Made by a program: the position numbers and the translations under genes. Of a stretch of 64,000 nt of DNA, positions 1 through 8,509 are shown one piece after another. The notes under the pieces are model-generated. The model did not search any database, was not told the DNA's origin, and worked only from the letters and a program-made list of their open reading frames with translations. Source of the DNA: Rhodoplanes sp963724735. GTDB taxonomy: Bacteria > Pseudomonadota > Alphaproteobacteria > Rhizobiales > Xanthobacteraceae. Numbering within the stretch: position 1 is the first letter of the stretch; each line of letters begins with the position of its first letter. The DNA is taken from assembly GCA_963724735.1 (NCBI GenBank), contig CAVRVX010000012.1, positions 62,001 to 126,000 on the forward strand, written 5' to 3'.

Positions 1-1432
1 TATGAACATAGGACAAAGGCGAACCGCCCTCCCGGCGCACCACCAGCGACAGCTTGGCGTGGGTCTTCAATTCGATGAAGCCGTATACCACCTGCGCGCC
101 GGCCCGTTCCAGGTCGCGCGCCCAGCGGATATTGGCCTCCTCGTCGAAACGCGCTTTCAGCTCGACCACGGCGGTGACCGACTTGCCCAACTCGGCCGCC
201 TCCGCGAGCGTCTGCACGATCGGACTGTCCTTGGAGGTGCGGTAGAGCGTCTGCTTGATCGCGACCACGTCGGGATCGCGCGCCGCCTGCTGGAGAAATT
301 GCACGACGACGTCGAACAATTCGTAGGGATGGTGGACGATCAGGTCCTTCTGCCGAATGGCCGCGAAGCAGTCGCCGGCATGGTCACGGATGCGTTCAGG
401 AAACCTCGGTTTGTAGGGCTTCCATTCGAGATCGGGACGATTGAGGGACGAAAGCTGGGACAGCTCTGAGAGGGCCAGCGCGCCCTCGACCATGAACACC
501 TCGTCGTCGGCGACGTCCAATTCGCGTTGAACGAAGCGCCGTAGCTCGGCCGGCATCGCGGCGTCGACTTCGAGCCGGATGACTGAACCGCGACGGCGCT
601 GTTTCAGTGCCGTCTCGAAGTGACGCACAAGGTCCTCGGCCTCCTCTTCGATTTCCACTTCCGAATCGCGCAGCACGCGGAAGCCGCCCTGCCCTCTGAC
701 GGAATAACCGGGGAACAGGCGGGGCACGAACAGGGCGATCACGTGCTCGAGCGTGATCAGCCGCACGACTCCGCCGTCGCCACCTGGCAGCCGGATAAAT
801 CGCTCGACCTTTGGAGGCACGCGGATGAGCGCATTCAGGGCCCGCCCGTCATGAGTCCGCGCAAGCTGCAAGGCGAGCGAGAAGCTGAAATTCGGAATGA
901 ACGGGAAAGGATGCGCAGGATCGATCGCGAGCGGCGTCAGAACCGGAAAAATCCGATGCAAGAAATAGTCTTCGAGCCATTGCCGGTCGGCCTTCTTGAC
1001 CGAGTCCGCTTCGATGAACACGATATTGGCGGACGCCAAATCCATCTTGAGCTCACGCCAACGCTGCTGCTGATCGACGGCGAGCGTAGCGACGGCTTCG
1101 TTGATGCGCGCGAGCTGATCGCGCGGCGTCAAACCGTCCGGGCTCTTGCCGGTGACGCCCGCCTCGACTTGGCCGATATAGCCGGCAACCCGCACCATGA
1201 AGAATTCGTCGAGATTGTTGGCGGAGATGGAAAGGAACTTCACGCGCTCCAAGAGCGGATGGTTGGGATTCTCCGCCTCTTCGAGAACCCTGCGGTTGAA
1301 TTGGAGCCAGGACAGCTCGCGATTGAAAAAGCGCTGCGGACTGGTCCTGATCGAGAGGTCGGGCTGATCGACCGGCCGGCTTGCGGCTTGTGCTGTTTCT
1401 CTTGGAAGAACAGACAGTTTTTGGTCAGCCAT
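1..1432 (-). CDS. ppk: Polyphosphate kinase 1 (N-terminal part, runs off window)
   Basis: PPK1 polymerises the gamma-phosphate of ATP into inorganic polyphosphate and can run in reverse. About 477 codons are present from the ATG at 1432; PPK1 is usually about 700 residues, so the catalytic C-terminal histidines lie outside the window. Visible blocks are the N-domain signature FFNRELSWLQFNRRVLEEA near residue 34, SANNLDEFFMVRVAGYIGQ soon after, and near the edge the start of the kinase core with IKQTLYRTSKDSPIVQ and VELKARFDEEANIRWA. It follows hda on the same strand by 99 bp, in line with the pgsA-like–hda–ppk order common in Hyphomicrobiales. The start is supported by the conserved N-terminus beginning just inside it. 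Confidence 0.95.
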   Translation of the reverse strand, partial: MADQKLSVLPRETAQAASRPVDQPDLSIRTSPQRFFNRELSWLQFNRRVLEEAENPNHPLLERVKFLSISANNLDEFFMVRVAGYIGQVEAGVTGKSPDGLTPRDQLARINEAVATLAVDQQQRWRELKMDLASANIVFIEADSVKKADRQWLEDYFLHRIFPVLTPLAIDPAHPFPFIPNFSFSLALQLARTHDGRALNALIRVPPKVERFIRLPGGDGGVVRLITLEHVIALFVPRLFPGYSVRGQGGFRVLRDSEVEIEEEAEDLVRHFETALKQRRRGSVIRLEVDAAMPAELRRFVQRELDVADDEVFMVEGALALSELSQLSSLNRPDLEWKPYKPRFPERIRDHAGDCFAAIRQKDLIVHHPYELFDVVVQFLQQAARDPDVVAIKQTLYRTSKDSPIVQTLAEAAELGKSVTAVVELKARFDEEANIRWARDLERAGAQVVYGFIELKTHAKLSLVVRREGGSPLSYVH

Positions 1433-1531
1433 GATGCTCGCCTTTAGTTGCCAGGATAGCTGGTCCGCGCGCCGAATGGCGGCGAGGCTATCGCGAGTCG
1501 TTATCGCCAAATATGACAGGCAAATGACCCG

Positions 1532-2233
1532 CTAGCCACCGATAACGCCACCCTCCCTATCCAGGATGTCGGCCGCAAGGGCGCGCGTAATCGGTCGCTG
1601 CTGTTGAAGTCCCTCGCGATCGAGGGCCGCGACGATGGCTCGCGCGGCCGCGAGCGAGCGCTCCGCCCGCCGTTCGAGATAGACGAGAAGGGCCTCGTCG
1701 ACGAAGAGTTGGCGGTCGGCAAACAGCTTGACGAGGACGGCGCGGAACAGCGCGTCATCGGGCGGCGCGATCGCGACGACGGGGACGGCCCGCAGTCGCG
1801 ATGTGAGATCGGCGATGCGGAGCGTCCAGGACGCTGGCGCGCTCTGCGCTGTCAGCAGCGCATGGCCCTGCTCCTCCGCCGCGATATTGAGGAGATGAAA
1901 CAGGGCCCGCTCGTTGACATGGCCTTCGGCGACATCCTCGACGACGACCGCACCGGTCGCGAACGCGCCTGGCGCCGACGCTTCGTCGAGCGCGCCCGCT
2001 GCGACGATCCGCGCGCCCGAGCGCTGCGCCCAGATGGCGGCGAGATGGCTCTTGCCCGAGCCGGGCGGGCCGACCAAGCAGAGCGTGCGCGCCGCCCAGT
2101 CGGGCCATCGCTCGACCATTTCGAGCGCAGCCATGTTAGAGGAGCCCACCACGAAATCGTCGCGCGCCATGCTTTCGGAGTGGCTGAGGGCAAGGGTCAG
2201 CTGCACCGGGCCCGGCCCACGCGTCCCTATCAC
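1532..2233 (-). CDS. hdaA: DnaA-related regulator HdaA
   Basis: A 233-residue DnaA-like AAA+ protein lacking the DnaA N-terminal and DNA-binding domains. It fits Hda/HdaA, which works with the DNA-loaded beta clamp to stimulate hydrolysis of DnaA-bound ATP and so prevents re-initiation. The clamp-binding QLTLAL-type motif is near residues 11–16 and the Walker A GPPGSGKS near 55–62; a Walker B-like VVVEDV follows. The start is the GTG at 2233, whose GTGA overlaps the stop codon of the upstream phosphatidyltransferase gene, implying translational coupling. A DnaA paralogue is excluded by length and by the absent C-terminal helix-turn-helix. Confidence 0.9.
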   Translation of the reverse strand: MIGTRGPGPVQLTLALSHSESMARDDFVVGSSNMAALEMVERWPDWAARTLCLVGPPGSGKSHLAAIWAQRSGARIVAAGALDEASAPGAFATGAVVVEDVAEGHVNERALFHLLNIAAEEQGHALLTAQSAPASWTLRIADLTSRLRAVPVVAIAPPDDALFRAVLVKLFADRQLFVDEALLVYLERRAERSLAAARAIVAALDREGLQQQRPITRALAADILDREGGVIGG

Positions 2234-2799
2234 CCGAGCTCATGCCCCTGTGCGTTGATGTGACGAATCCATTCGCGCGTGTAGAAGCCGATCGATACGA
2301 GGGTTAGCAGGGCGACCGTATACATCAGAACTCTCTGAAGCAGGGGCGTCGCGAGGCCGAAGGCGAGCGAGCCGAGCACGAGGCAGGCGAACACGATCTG
2401 GACCACCGTGTTGAGCTTGGACACGAACAACGGCCGTATCTTGACCGGCTTGCCGAGCAGCAGCGCGAGCGTCACCGCTCCGATAATGAGAATGTCACGG
2501 GAAACGACGAGGACGACGAGCCAGAGCGGGATCGCCCCAATCACGCCCAGCCCGACGAAGATCGAGATGATGAGCGCCTTGTCCGCCAGCGGGTCGAGCA
2601 GCGCCCCGAAATCTGTGGACATGCCGAACCGTTTGGCGAGGAAGCCATCGATGGCGTCGCTTAGGCCGGCGGCGAGGAACAGGGCAAATGCGACCTTCGG
2701 CTCCCCTGCGGCAATCGCCCAGACGACCGCGGGAACGAGCATGATCCGCCCAATCGTGATAAGATTGGGAATTGTAAGGGTTGGCCTTTGCTTATTCAT
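2230..2799 (-). CDS. CDP-alcohol phosphatidyltransferase family membrane protein
   Basis: A 189-residue integral membrane protein with the CDP-alcohol phosphotransferase signature: residues about 48–75 read D-x2-DG-x2-AK-x8-G-x3-D-x3-D, with Lys in place of the usual Arg. Four to five hydrophobic segments follow. Family members transfer a phosphatidyl group from CDP-diacylglycerol to an alcohol; PgsA (phosphatidylglycerophosphate synthase) is the closest type by length and by the N-terminal LTIPNLITIGRI motif. A second PgsA-like paralogue beside hda is common in this order, so the substrate is not certain. It overlaps hdaA by 4 nt and is divergent from purM. Confidence 0.85.
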   Translation of the reverse strand: MNKQRPTLTIPNLITIGRIMLVPAVVWAIAAGEPKVAFALFLAAGLSDAIDGFLAKRFGMSTDFGALLDPLADKALIISIFVGLGVIGAIPLWLVVLVVSRDILIIGAVTLALLLGKPVKIRPLFVSKLNTVVQIVFACLVLGSLAFGLATPLLQRVLMYTVALLTLVSIGFYTREWIRHINAQGHELG

Positions 2800-2905
2800 C
2801 CGGCAATAGTCGACTCACATCACGCGTGACATTACTGTTTCTGATATTGCGATCAGGATTGTCGCGCCAGCTTCTTCTTCTCCCCTTTAGCGCCAGCCGT
2901 CATCT

Positions 2906-3979
2906 ATGCGTGAAACCATGCAATCAGGCCTGAGTTACGCCGACGCCGGGGTCGACATCGACGCCGGCAACAGGATGGTCGACCTGATCAAGCCGCTCGT
3001 GCGGGCGACGGCGCGGCCGGGCGCGAATGCGGACATCGGCGGATTCGGCGGCCTGTTTGACCTTTCGCGCGCGGGGTTCAAGGATCCGGTGCTGGTAGCG
3101 GCCACCGACGGGGTCGGCACTAAAGTAAAGATCGCGATCGAAACCGGGCGGCACGACACGGTCGGGATCGACCTCGTCGCCATGTCCGTCAACGACCTCG
3201 TCGTGCAGGGCGCCGAGCCATTGTTCTTCCTCGATTATTTTGCCTGCGGCAAGCTCGATCCCGAGGTCGGCGCGGCCGTCGTCGCGGGAGTGGCGGCAGG
3301 CTGCCGGTTGGCCAATTGCGCGCTCATCGGCGGGGAGACCGCGGAGATGCCCGGCCTGTACGCGCCCGGCGACTACGACCTTGCGGGCTTTGCCGTCGGC
3401 GCGGTCGAGCGGGCCCTGCTGCTGCCCCGCTCCGACATCGCTCCCGGCGATGCAGTGCTCGGAATTCTGTCCTCGGGGGTCCATTCGAACGGCTTCTCAT
3501 TGGTCCGCAGAATCGTCGAGCGTCAGGGACTGCATTGGCCTGATCCGGCCCCTTTCGATCCGACCCGCTCGCTCGGCCAGGCCTTCCTCACGCCGACCTT
3601 GATCTATGTGGTCCCATGCCTTGCCGCGATCCGCGAAACGCAGGCGGTCAAAGCGCTGGCGCACATCACCGGCGGCGGGCTGACCGAGAACATTCCTCGC
3701 GTGTTGCCGCCCGGACTTGGCGTGCGGATCGACCTTGGACGCATTCCTGTTCTGCCTGTATTCCGCTGGCTTGCGCAAACAGGCGGAGTCGCCGAGGCTG
3801 AAATGCTGCGCACGTTCAACTGCGGCATCGGCATGGTGGTCATCGCCGCCGCCGAAGGCGCCGATGCGGTCGAGGCCTCCTTTATGCGGACCGGACAGAG
3901 CGTCGTCCGCCTCGGCGCGGTGGTCCAGACGTCGGGCGACCGCGTGGCCTACGCTGGGCGTCTCGTTTTGGAAACGTGA
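2906..3979 (+). CDS. purM: Phosphoribosylformylglycinamidine cyclo-ligase
   Basis: AIR synthetase closes the imidazole ring of the purine precursor (FGAM + ATP to AIR). The 357-residue protein has the N-terminal LSYADAGVDIDAGN motif, DGVGTKVKIAIE near residue 71 (nucleotide-binding loop), MSVNDL near 93, IGGETAEMPG near 145 and SSGVHSNGFSLVR near 190, all typical of PurM. Two ATGs, 2906 and 2918, precede the conserved start; neither has a strong ribosome-binding site, and the second fits the family better. It is followed after 18 bp by purN, forming the usual purMN operon, divergent from the phosphatidyltransferase–hda–ppk operon. Confidence 0.96.
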   Translation: MRETMQSGLSYADAGVDIDAGNRMVDLIKPLVRATARPGANADIGGFGGLFDLSRAGFKDPVLVAATDGVGTKVKIAIETGRHDTVGIDLVAMSVNDLVVQGAEPLFFLDYFACGKLDPEVGAAVVAGVAAGCRLANCALIGGETAEMPGLYAPGDYDLAGFAVGAVERALLLPRSDIAPGDAVLGILSSGVHSNGFSLVRRIVERQGLHWPDPAPFDPTRSLGQAFLTPTLIYVVPCLAAIRETQAVKALAHITGGGLTENIPRVLPPGLGVRIDLGRIPVLPVFRWLAQTGGVAEAEMLRTFNCGIGMVVIAAAEGADAVEASFMRTGQSVVRLGAVVQTSGDRVAYAGRLVLET

Positions 3980-3997
3980 GCGCGGCGGCGAGAAGAC

Positions 3998-4645
3998 ATG
4001 GAACGCAAACGTGTCGCCATCCTGATTTCAGGCCGCGGGTCGAACATGGCGGCGCTGATCGCCGCAGCGGAGGGTCCCGACTATCCGGCCGAAATCGCGC
4101 TCGTCGTCTCCAACCGTCCCGACGCGGCGGGGCTTGCGCGGGCGAAAGCGGACGGCATCGCAACGCTCGTGATCGACCACAAGCCGTTCGGCAAAGATCG
4201 CACCGCATTCGAGCAAGCGCTCGACTCCGAACTCGCGGCGCGCCAAATCGATCTGATCTGCCTCGCGGGCTTCATGCGCCTGTTCACCGCATGGTTCGTG
4301 TCCCGCTGGCAGGGCCGAATGATCAACATCCACCCGGCCCTGCTGCCGGCCTTCAAGGGTCTCGACGCGCACGAACGCGCGCTCGCCGCCGGGGTGAAGC
4401 TGCACGGGGCCTCCGTCCATTTCGTCATTCCCGAGATGGACTCCGGCCCCATCATCGTCCAGGCGGCCGTTCCGGTGCTTGACGACGACACGCCGGAAAC
4501 GCTCGCCGCCCGCGTGCTCGCCGCCGAGCACCGCATTTATCCCCTCGCCTTGCGCTGGCTGGCCGAGGGCCGCCTTGCCGTGGTCGACGGTCGCTGCAAG
4601 GTCGCCGGCGCAGCCGCCCACGCCGACATGCTGATCTCTCCGTAA
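3998..4645 (+). CDS. purN: Phosphoribosylglycinamide formyltransferase
   Basis: GAR transformylase transfers a formyl group from 10-formyl-THF to GAR, the third step of purine synthesis. The protein is 215 residues, the normal length. Visible are the phosphate-binding SGRGSNMAAL near residue 11, CLAGFMRLF near 89, the catalytic Asn/His in INIHPALLPAFKG near 109, and the catalytic Asp in IPEMDSGPII near 147. GAGAAGAC before the ATG serves as ribosome-binding site. It sits directly behind purM. Confidence 0.96.
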   Translation: MERKRVAILISGRGSNMAALIAAAEGPDYPAEIALVVSNRPDAAGLARAKADGIATLVIDHKPFGKDRTAFEQALDSELAARQIDLICLAGFMRLFTAWFVSRWQGRMINIHPALLPAFKGLDAHERALAAGVKLHGASVHFVIPEMDSGPIIVQAAVPVLDDDTPETLAARVLAAEHRIYPLALRWLAEGRLAVVDGRCKVAGAAAHADMLISP

Positions 4646-4703
4646 AGCTGACGCTGCGCCCGTGTCGCCAGCCGCAGTGAAGACATCGCCAGACGTTGTC
4701 GCA

Positions 4704-4733
4704 ATAAAAAACCCCCGGCTTGGAACCGGGGGC
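4704..4733 (-). terminator. Rho-independent terminator after the cold-shock gene
   Basis: A perfect 7-bp stem, CCCCCGG (4712–4718) and CCGGGGG (4726–4732), with a 7-nt loop. On the minus strand it is followed by TTTTTTATT. It lies 45 bp beyond the stop of the cold-shock gene at 4778 and would terminate that transcript. It could also weakly serve purN transcription from the other side. Confidence 0.85.
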
Positions 4734-4777
4734 TACGGGCAAGCACCCGCAAAGCCGACTGGAGTCGGCTCGTCGCT

Positions 4778-4981
4778 TTACGCGACTTTGAGGTTCTCCG
4801 CGGAGGTTTTGCCGCGGTTGGTGACGAGTTCGTACTCGACCACCTGACCTTCATTCAGGGTGCTGAGACCGGCGCGCTCGACAGCCGAGATGTGGACAAA
4901 CACGTCCTTCTCGCCGGTCGATGGCCGGATGAACCCATAGCCCTTCGTGGGGTTGAACCATTTGACGGTGCCTTTTTGCAT
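4778..4981 (-). CDS. Cold-shock domain protein (CspA family)
   Basis: A 67-residue single cold-shock domain that binds single-stranded RNA or DNA as an RNA chaperone. RNP1 (KGYGFI) is near residue 13 and RNP2 (VFVHIS) near 27, and the protein starts MQKGTVKWFNPTKG as is typical. The reading frame is preceded by AGGAGGCC (on the minus strand near 4987–4994), a strong ribosome-binding site. It is flanked by convergent purN and followed by a clear terminator. Several csp paralogues are usual in alphaproteobacteria, so no specific symbol is given. Confidence 0.95.
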   Translation of the reverse strand: MQKGTVKWFNPTKGYGFIRPSTGEKDVFVHISAVERAGLSTLNEGQVVEYELVTNRGKTSAENLKVA

Positions 4982-5282
4982 CGTCGGCCTCCTAGATCAG
5001 TCTGAACAAGGTGAGCGCAAATTGCAGTCGCCTGCAATTGGCGCGACAAGCCGGGTTTTGGGAGAGATCCGAAGCGATCGCGTCTTCAACGCTCAGCGGG
5101 CCGGAGCGGCCAAAATCCGATTGCTGCGCTGTAATTAACGCGAGACCCGCGCCAACGCAAGCCGTGCGACAGGAGTTTTCCTGCCGATCGCTGCGATTTG
5201 TAGCCATTTTCGTGGCAATGTTTTTTGCACAGCCTGGATTGCTCCTGCGCCCCGCGTCCGCGGCGCTCACCATGGAAAAGCC
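4982..5282. other. Intergenic region upstream of the cold-shock gene
   Basis: About 300 bp between the cold-shock gene start and the hairpin that ends the TerC gene. It must hold the csp promoter and 5' leader (minus strand). I see no convincing reading frame and no recognisable riboswitch. Long leaders upstream of csp genes are common, but the transcription start cannot be placed by eye. Confidence 0.4.
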
Positions 5283-5311
5283 AGCAGCCGGCGCGTGATG
5301 CGCCGGCTGCT
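5283..5311 (-). terminator. Hairpin terminator after the TerC-family gene
   Basis: A perfect 12-bp stem, AGCAGCCGGCGC (5283–5294) and GCGCCGGCTGCT (5300–5311), with a 5-nt loop. On the minus strand it is followed by GGCTTTTCC. It lies 24 bp past the stop codon of the TerC-family gene, so it most likely ends that transcript; the T tract is short. Confidence 0.7.
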
Positions 5312-5335
5312 TCACCGCAACGCTAATCGGGCGAT

Positions 5336-6091
5336 CTAGGCGGCGGGCGCCGCGCGCAATTTCGAACGTCGCCAAAGCCCGCCGACAATGACCACGAGCA
5401 CGGCGCCGATGCCGGCGGTGACCAGCTCGACCACGTGCGCCCCTTCTTTGCCGAATTGCGCGACCATCCACGGCTCAAGGGCGTGATCGGTGGCGATCGT
5501 CTCGCCGACGATCCAGCCGAGCAGCGCGGCGCCAGCCCAAACCAGGATGGGGAAACGGTCGAGCAGGCTCATGATCAGCGCTGCTCCCGCGACGATCAGC
5601 GGAATGCTGATGGCAAGCCCGATCACGAGCAAGACCATGTTGCCCTGCGCCGCCGCCGCGATGGCGATGACATTGTCGAGGCTCATCACGATATCGGCGA
5701 TGGCGACGATGCGCACCGCCCGCCACAGATGCTCGACAGCCTCGACCCCCTCCTCGCTCTCGTTTTCAGGCACCAGCAACTTGGCCGCGATGTAGAACAG
5801 CGCGAGTCCGCCAATGATTTTCAAGTACGGGAGCAGCATCAGCGACGCGATGACGACCGTGAAGACGATGCGCAGCACGACCGCGACGCCGGCGCCGAGG
5901 ATCATGCCCCACAGCCGCTGGCGCGGCGGCAGGCCGCGGCACGCCATCGCGATCACGACGGCGTTGTCGCCGGAGAGAAGAATGTTAATCCAGATGATCT
6001 TGCCGAGCGCGATCCAGAATGCGACCTGCGAGACTTGCCCGATCTCGCACTGCAGCTGCAGGATCCAAGAACCGAGATTCTGGCATTCCAT
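5336..6091 (-). CDS. TerC/YjbE-family integral membrane protein
   Basis: A 251-residue protein with about seven hydrophobic segments and the two TerC signature motifs, SGDNAVVIAMA near residue 40 and SLDNVIAIAAAA near 137, each placing an Asp within the membrane. TerC-family proteins are proposed metal (often manganese) exporters or metal-loading helpers for exported enzymes. I looked for the manganese riboswitch that often precedes such genes and did not find it in the 134 bp before the start. The gene lies downstream of ndk on the same strand but the gap suggests separate control. A later start within the first 25 residues is possible. Confidence 0.85.
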   Translation of the reverse strand: MECQNLGSWILQLQCEIGQVSQVAFWIALGKIIWINILLSGDNAVVIAMACRGLPPRQRLWGMILGAGVAVVLRIVFTVVIASLMLLPYLKIIGGLALFYIAAKLLVPENESEEGVEAVEHLWRAVRIVAIADIVMSLDNVIAIAAAAQGNMVLLVIGLAISIPLIVAGAALIMSLLDRFPILVWAGAALLGWIVGETIATDHALEPWMVAQFGKEGAHVVELVTAGIGAVLVVIVGGLWRRSKLRAAPAA

Positions 6092-6225
6092 GTATTGCCT
6101 CCCACCCGGCCTCGCGTATCAAACCGCCATCGCCGTCTCGTTCTTATCGCCCATAATGCCACAATTGAAAACCGATACCCCTAGGAGGAGTACGGACTCT
6201 GGACAGAAACCAACGCCTGCGGAAC

Positions 6226-6648
6226 TCAGCCGACGATCTCATTCCCCGAGAAAAACTGGGCGATCTCCTGGACGGCCGTCTCCGGGGCGTCCGAGCCGTG
6301 GACGGAATTCTCGCCGATCGATTGCGCATAGCGCTTGCGGATCGTGCCTTCCGCCGCCTTCGCCGGGTCGGTCGCGCCCATCACGTCGCGATAGCGCTGG
6401 ATGGCGTTCTCGCCTTCCAGCACCTGGACGACCACGGGTCCCGAGGTCATGAAATCGACGAGCTCACCGAAAAACGGCCGCGCGCGGTGCACGCCGTAAA
6501 AAGTTTCTGCTTGATCGCGCGTGATGCGGACTCGTTTTTGCCCGACGATGCGCAGGCCCGCCGCCTCGATCGCGGCGTTGATTGCGCCGGTCAGATTGCG
6601 CGCTGTCGCGTCCGGTTTGATGATCGAGAAGGTGCGCTCGATGCCCAT
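6226..6648 (-). CDS. ndk: Nucleoside diphosphate kinase
   Basis: NDK balances nucleoside triphosphate pools through a phospho-histidine intermediate. From the ATG at 6648 the protein is 140 residues, the family length, and starts MGIERTFSIIKPDA. The active-site His lies in NSVHGSD near residue 117. The start is decided by GGGGGAG six bases upstream of this ATG; an earlier in-frame TTG at 6663 would swallow that ribosome-binding site and is rejected. Confidence 0.96.
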   Translation of the reverse strand: MGIERTFSIIKPDATARNLTGAINAAIEAAGLRIVGQKRVRITRDQAETFYGVHRARPFFGELVDFMTSGPVVVQVLEGENAIQRYRDVMGATDPAKAAEGTIRKRYAQSIGENSVHGSDAPETAVQEIAQFFSGNEIVG

Positions 6649-6931
6649 GACCCGCTCCCCCAATTACGACATGGTCGTGCGGCAGTTTCGAGACGCGGTA
6701 ACCCGCCTCTTCGCTGAAATGCGACCACATACGAGATTTAAGGCGAATTGTCCGCGCGGCTTATAGCGGCGCTCTGAACGACCGACAAGTGGATGGAGCG
6801 ATGACCTCACCGACCGACCCGAACAATCAGTGAACGGAGCTGCTGCACCCGCCGGGCTGACCGGGCAGGCTCCCTTTGCGTTGTTTCCTCGAGATGACCA
6901 AAACCGCAGGCGGACACATGAGGGACCTCCA

Positions 6932-7108
6932 ATGCGCGCGTTCTTTGCTTTTGTCTTAGGCATCGCCGTCACCATCGGCGGAGCCTTCATCCGAGACACG
7001 TCGGTCACCGCGCCAACGCAGCGCTTCGTCAATTGGGACGTGGTGGGCGACAGCGCGCGAGCCGCGATCAACTCTGCCCGCGCCCAGTTGGACCGGTGGA
7101 CGAAATAG
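6932..7108 (+). CDS. Small single-pass membrane protein, unknown function
   Basis: A 58-residue protein beginning MRAFFAFVLGIAVTIGGAF, one hydrophobic helix or uncleaved signal anchor, followed by a polar tail containing RFVNWDVVG. Short proteins with this build (N-terminal helix, then a VNWDVV-like motif) are familiar as conserved hypotheticals in Hyphomicrobiales, from memory. GAGGGACC upstream of the ATG is a usable ribosome-binding site. Function unknown; no operon partner is evident. Confidence 0.65.
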   Translation: MRAFFAFVLGIAVTIGGAFIRDTSVTAPTQRFVNWDVVGDSARAAINSARAQLDRWTK

Positions 7109-7262
7109 ATAACGGCAGCGACGCAACCGCCGCCGCCGGTTTCGCCGGACGATGACAGATGTGCCTCGACAACCTATGCGCTTGGGGTCAAGCTTTCGGC
7201 ATGCGCCCGCCTTTGCCCGGCTTCTTTGGCGAGCGGACGCATGAGACGAAAGAGATCGTGCG

Positions 7263-8244
7263 ATGCGCGCCGCCTATTACGAAGCCAACGGACCCGCCCG
7301 CGAGGTCTTGCGCGTCGGCAAGATGGAAACGCCGCGGCCGGGCCCCGGCGAGGTTCGCGTCAAGCTGGCCGCATCCGGCGTCAATCCGTCCGACGTGAAG
7401 GCGCGCGCCGGGCTCACTCGCAAAATGGCCTTCCCCCGAGTTATTCCGCACAGCGACGGCGCGGGCGAAATAGACGCCGTCGGCGATGGCGTTCCGTCTT
7501 TCCGACTCGGCGAGCCGGTTTGGATATGGAACGCACAGTGGCGCCGTGCCTTCGGCACTTGCGCGGAATACGTGACGCTGCCCGCCGAACTCGCCGTCCG
7601 GCTTCCCAACCATGTCAGCTTCGAGGTGGGGGCCTGTCTCGGCATTCCCGCGCTGACGGGCTACCACGCAGTGGCGACTGCCGCCGCCTGGGCCGGCTCG
7701 ACCCTGCTGATCACCGGCGGCGCCGGTCAGGTGGCGCTCTACGCCATCCAGTTCGCGAAAGCGCGCGGCGCGGTCGTCATCGCCACCGTCAGCTCGGAGA
7801 AGAAGGCCGAAATCGCCCGCATGGCGGGCGCCGACCACGTCATCGACTACAGACGTGAGGATGTCGCCGGCACGGTGATGGATCTCACGGACAATGGCGG
7901 CGTCGATGCGGTGATCGAAGTCGATCTCGCCGCCAACGCCACGCTCCTGCCACGAGTTCCTGCGGCCGCGCGGCACAGCCGTCGTGTATGGAACCAGCAA
8001 GTTGGATGCGCAGCTACCGCTCCAGGCATTCCTCACCAGCCAACTCGCGCTTGAATTCATCTTCGTCTATGAGCTGACCCCGGAAGCACGCAGCGAGGCG
8101 ATCACCGCCGTCTCGCAAATGCTGGAAGACCATCGGCTGCGCCACAATATCGCGCTCACCCTGCCGCTGAACGACGTCGTCGCGGCGCACGAAGCGGTCG
8201 AGAGCGGAAACGTGCTTGGCAAAGTGGTGATCACACTGCCCTGA
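7263..8244 (+). pseudogene. NADPH:quinone reductase-like (MDR family) gene with a +1 frameshift
   Basis: Zinc-free medium-chain oxidoreductase of the quinone reductase group. The N-terminal frame (7263 to about 7957) shows the GroES-like fold with GVNPSDVKARAG near residue 40 and the NADPH-binding ITGGAGQVALYAIQ near 155. The conserved C-terminus (VVYGTSKLDAQLPL to GKVVITLP) continues only in the next frame, up to 8244. The switch falls at GAGTTCCTG (7954–7962); dropping one T restores a continuous 326-residue protein, the usual length. The total of 982 nt is 3n+1. It may be a sequencing overcall or a true inactivating mutation; the rest shows no decay. Confidence 0.85.
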
Positions 8245-8426
8245 TGGTTTTCTTTTTTGTTATGCAACTCTTTTATCCGCGCGACGGACCGCGCGACCGC
8301 ATCGAGCTTCGTTCATAATTCCAATTTGTTTGACCGTGCTTTTTGCGGCCGAATCCGCGCCGTGTTCACGTTCGCTCTCATTCGACTGCGGCGGAATCCC
8401 GCATTTGGATACCGTCCTTTTCCTCA

Positions 8427-8451
8427 GGAACCCATCCAGTCAGGCAGCGTT
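8427..8451 (+). promoter_or_regulatory. EcfG-type general stress promoter, exact consensus
   Basis: GGAAC (8427–8431), a 16-nt spacer, then CGTT (8448–8451): an exact match to the GGAAC-N16/17-CGTT promoter recognised by EcfG, the alphaproteobacterial general stress sigma factor. It lies 59 bp before the start of the DUF1236 gene in the right orientation. Confidence 0.7.
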
Positions 8452-8509
8452 GGACAACGGACTCGGGACACCGAGGCGTAGGCGGTAGAATAACACAGAG
8501 AGGAAATCC

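Noticed and set aside
6092..6225. Manganese (yybP-ykoY) riboswitch before the TerC-family gene
   Set aside because: The conserved GGGGAGTAGC-type core and the pairing helices are not present on the minus strand.
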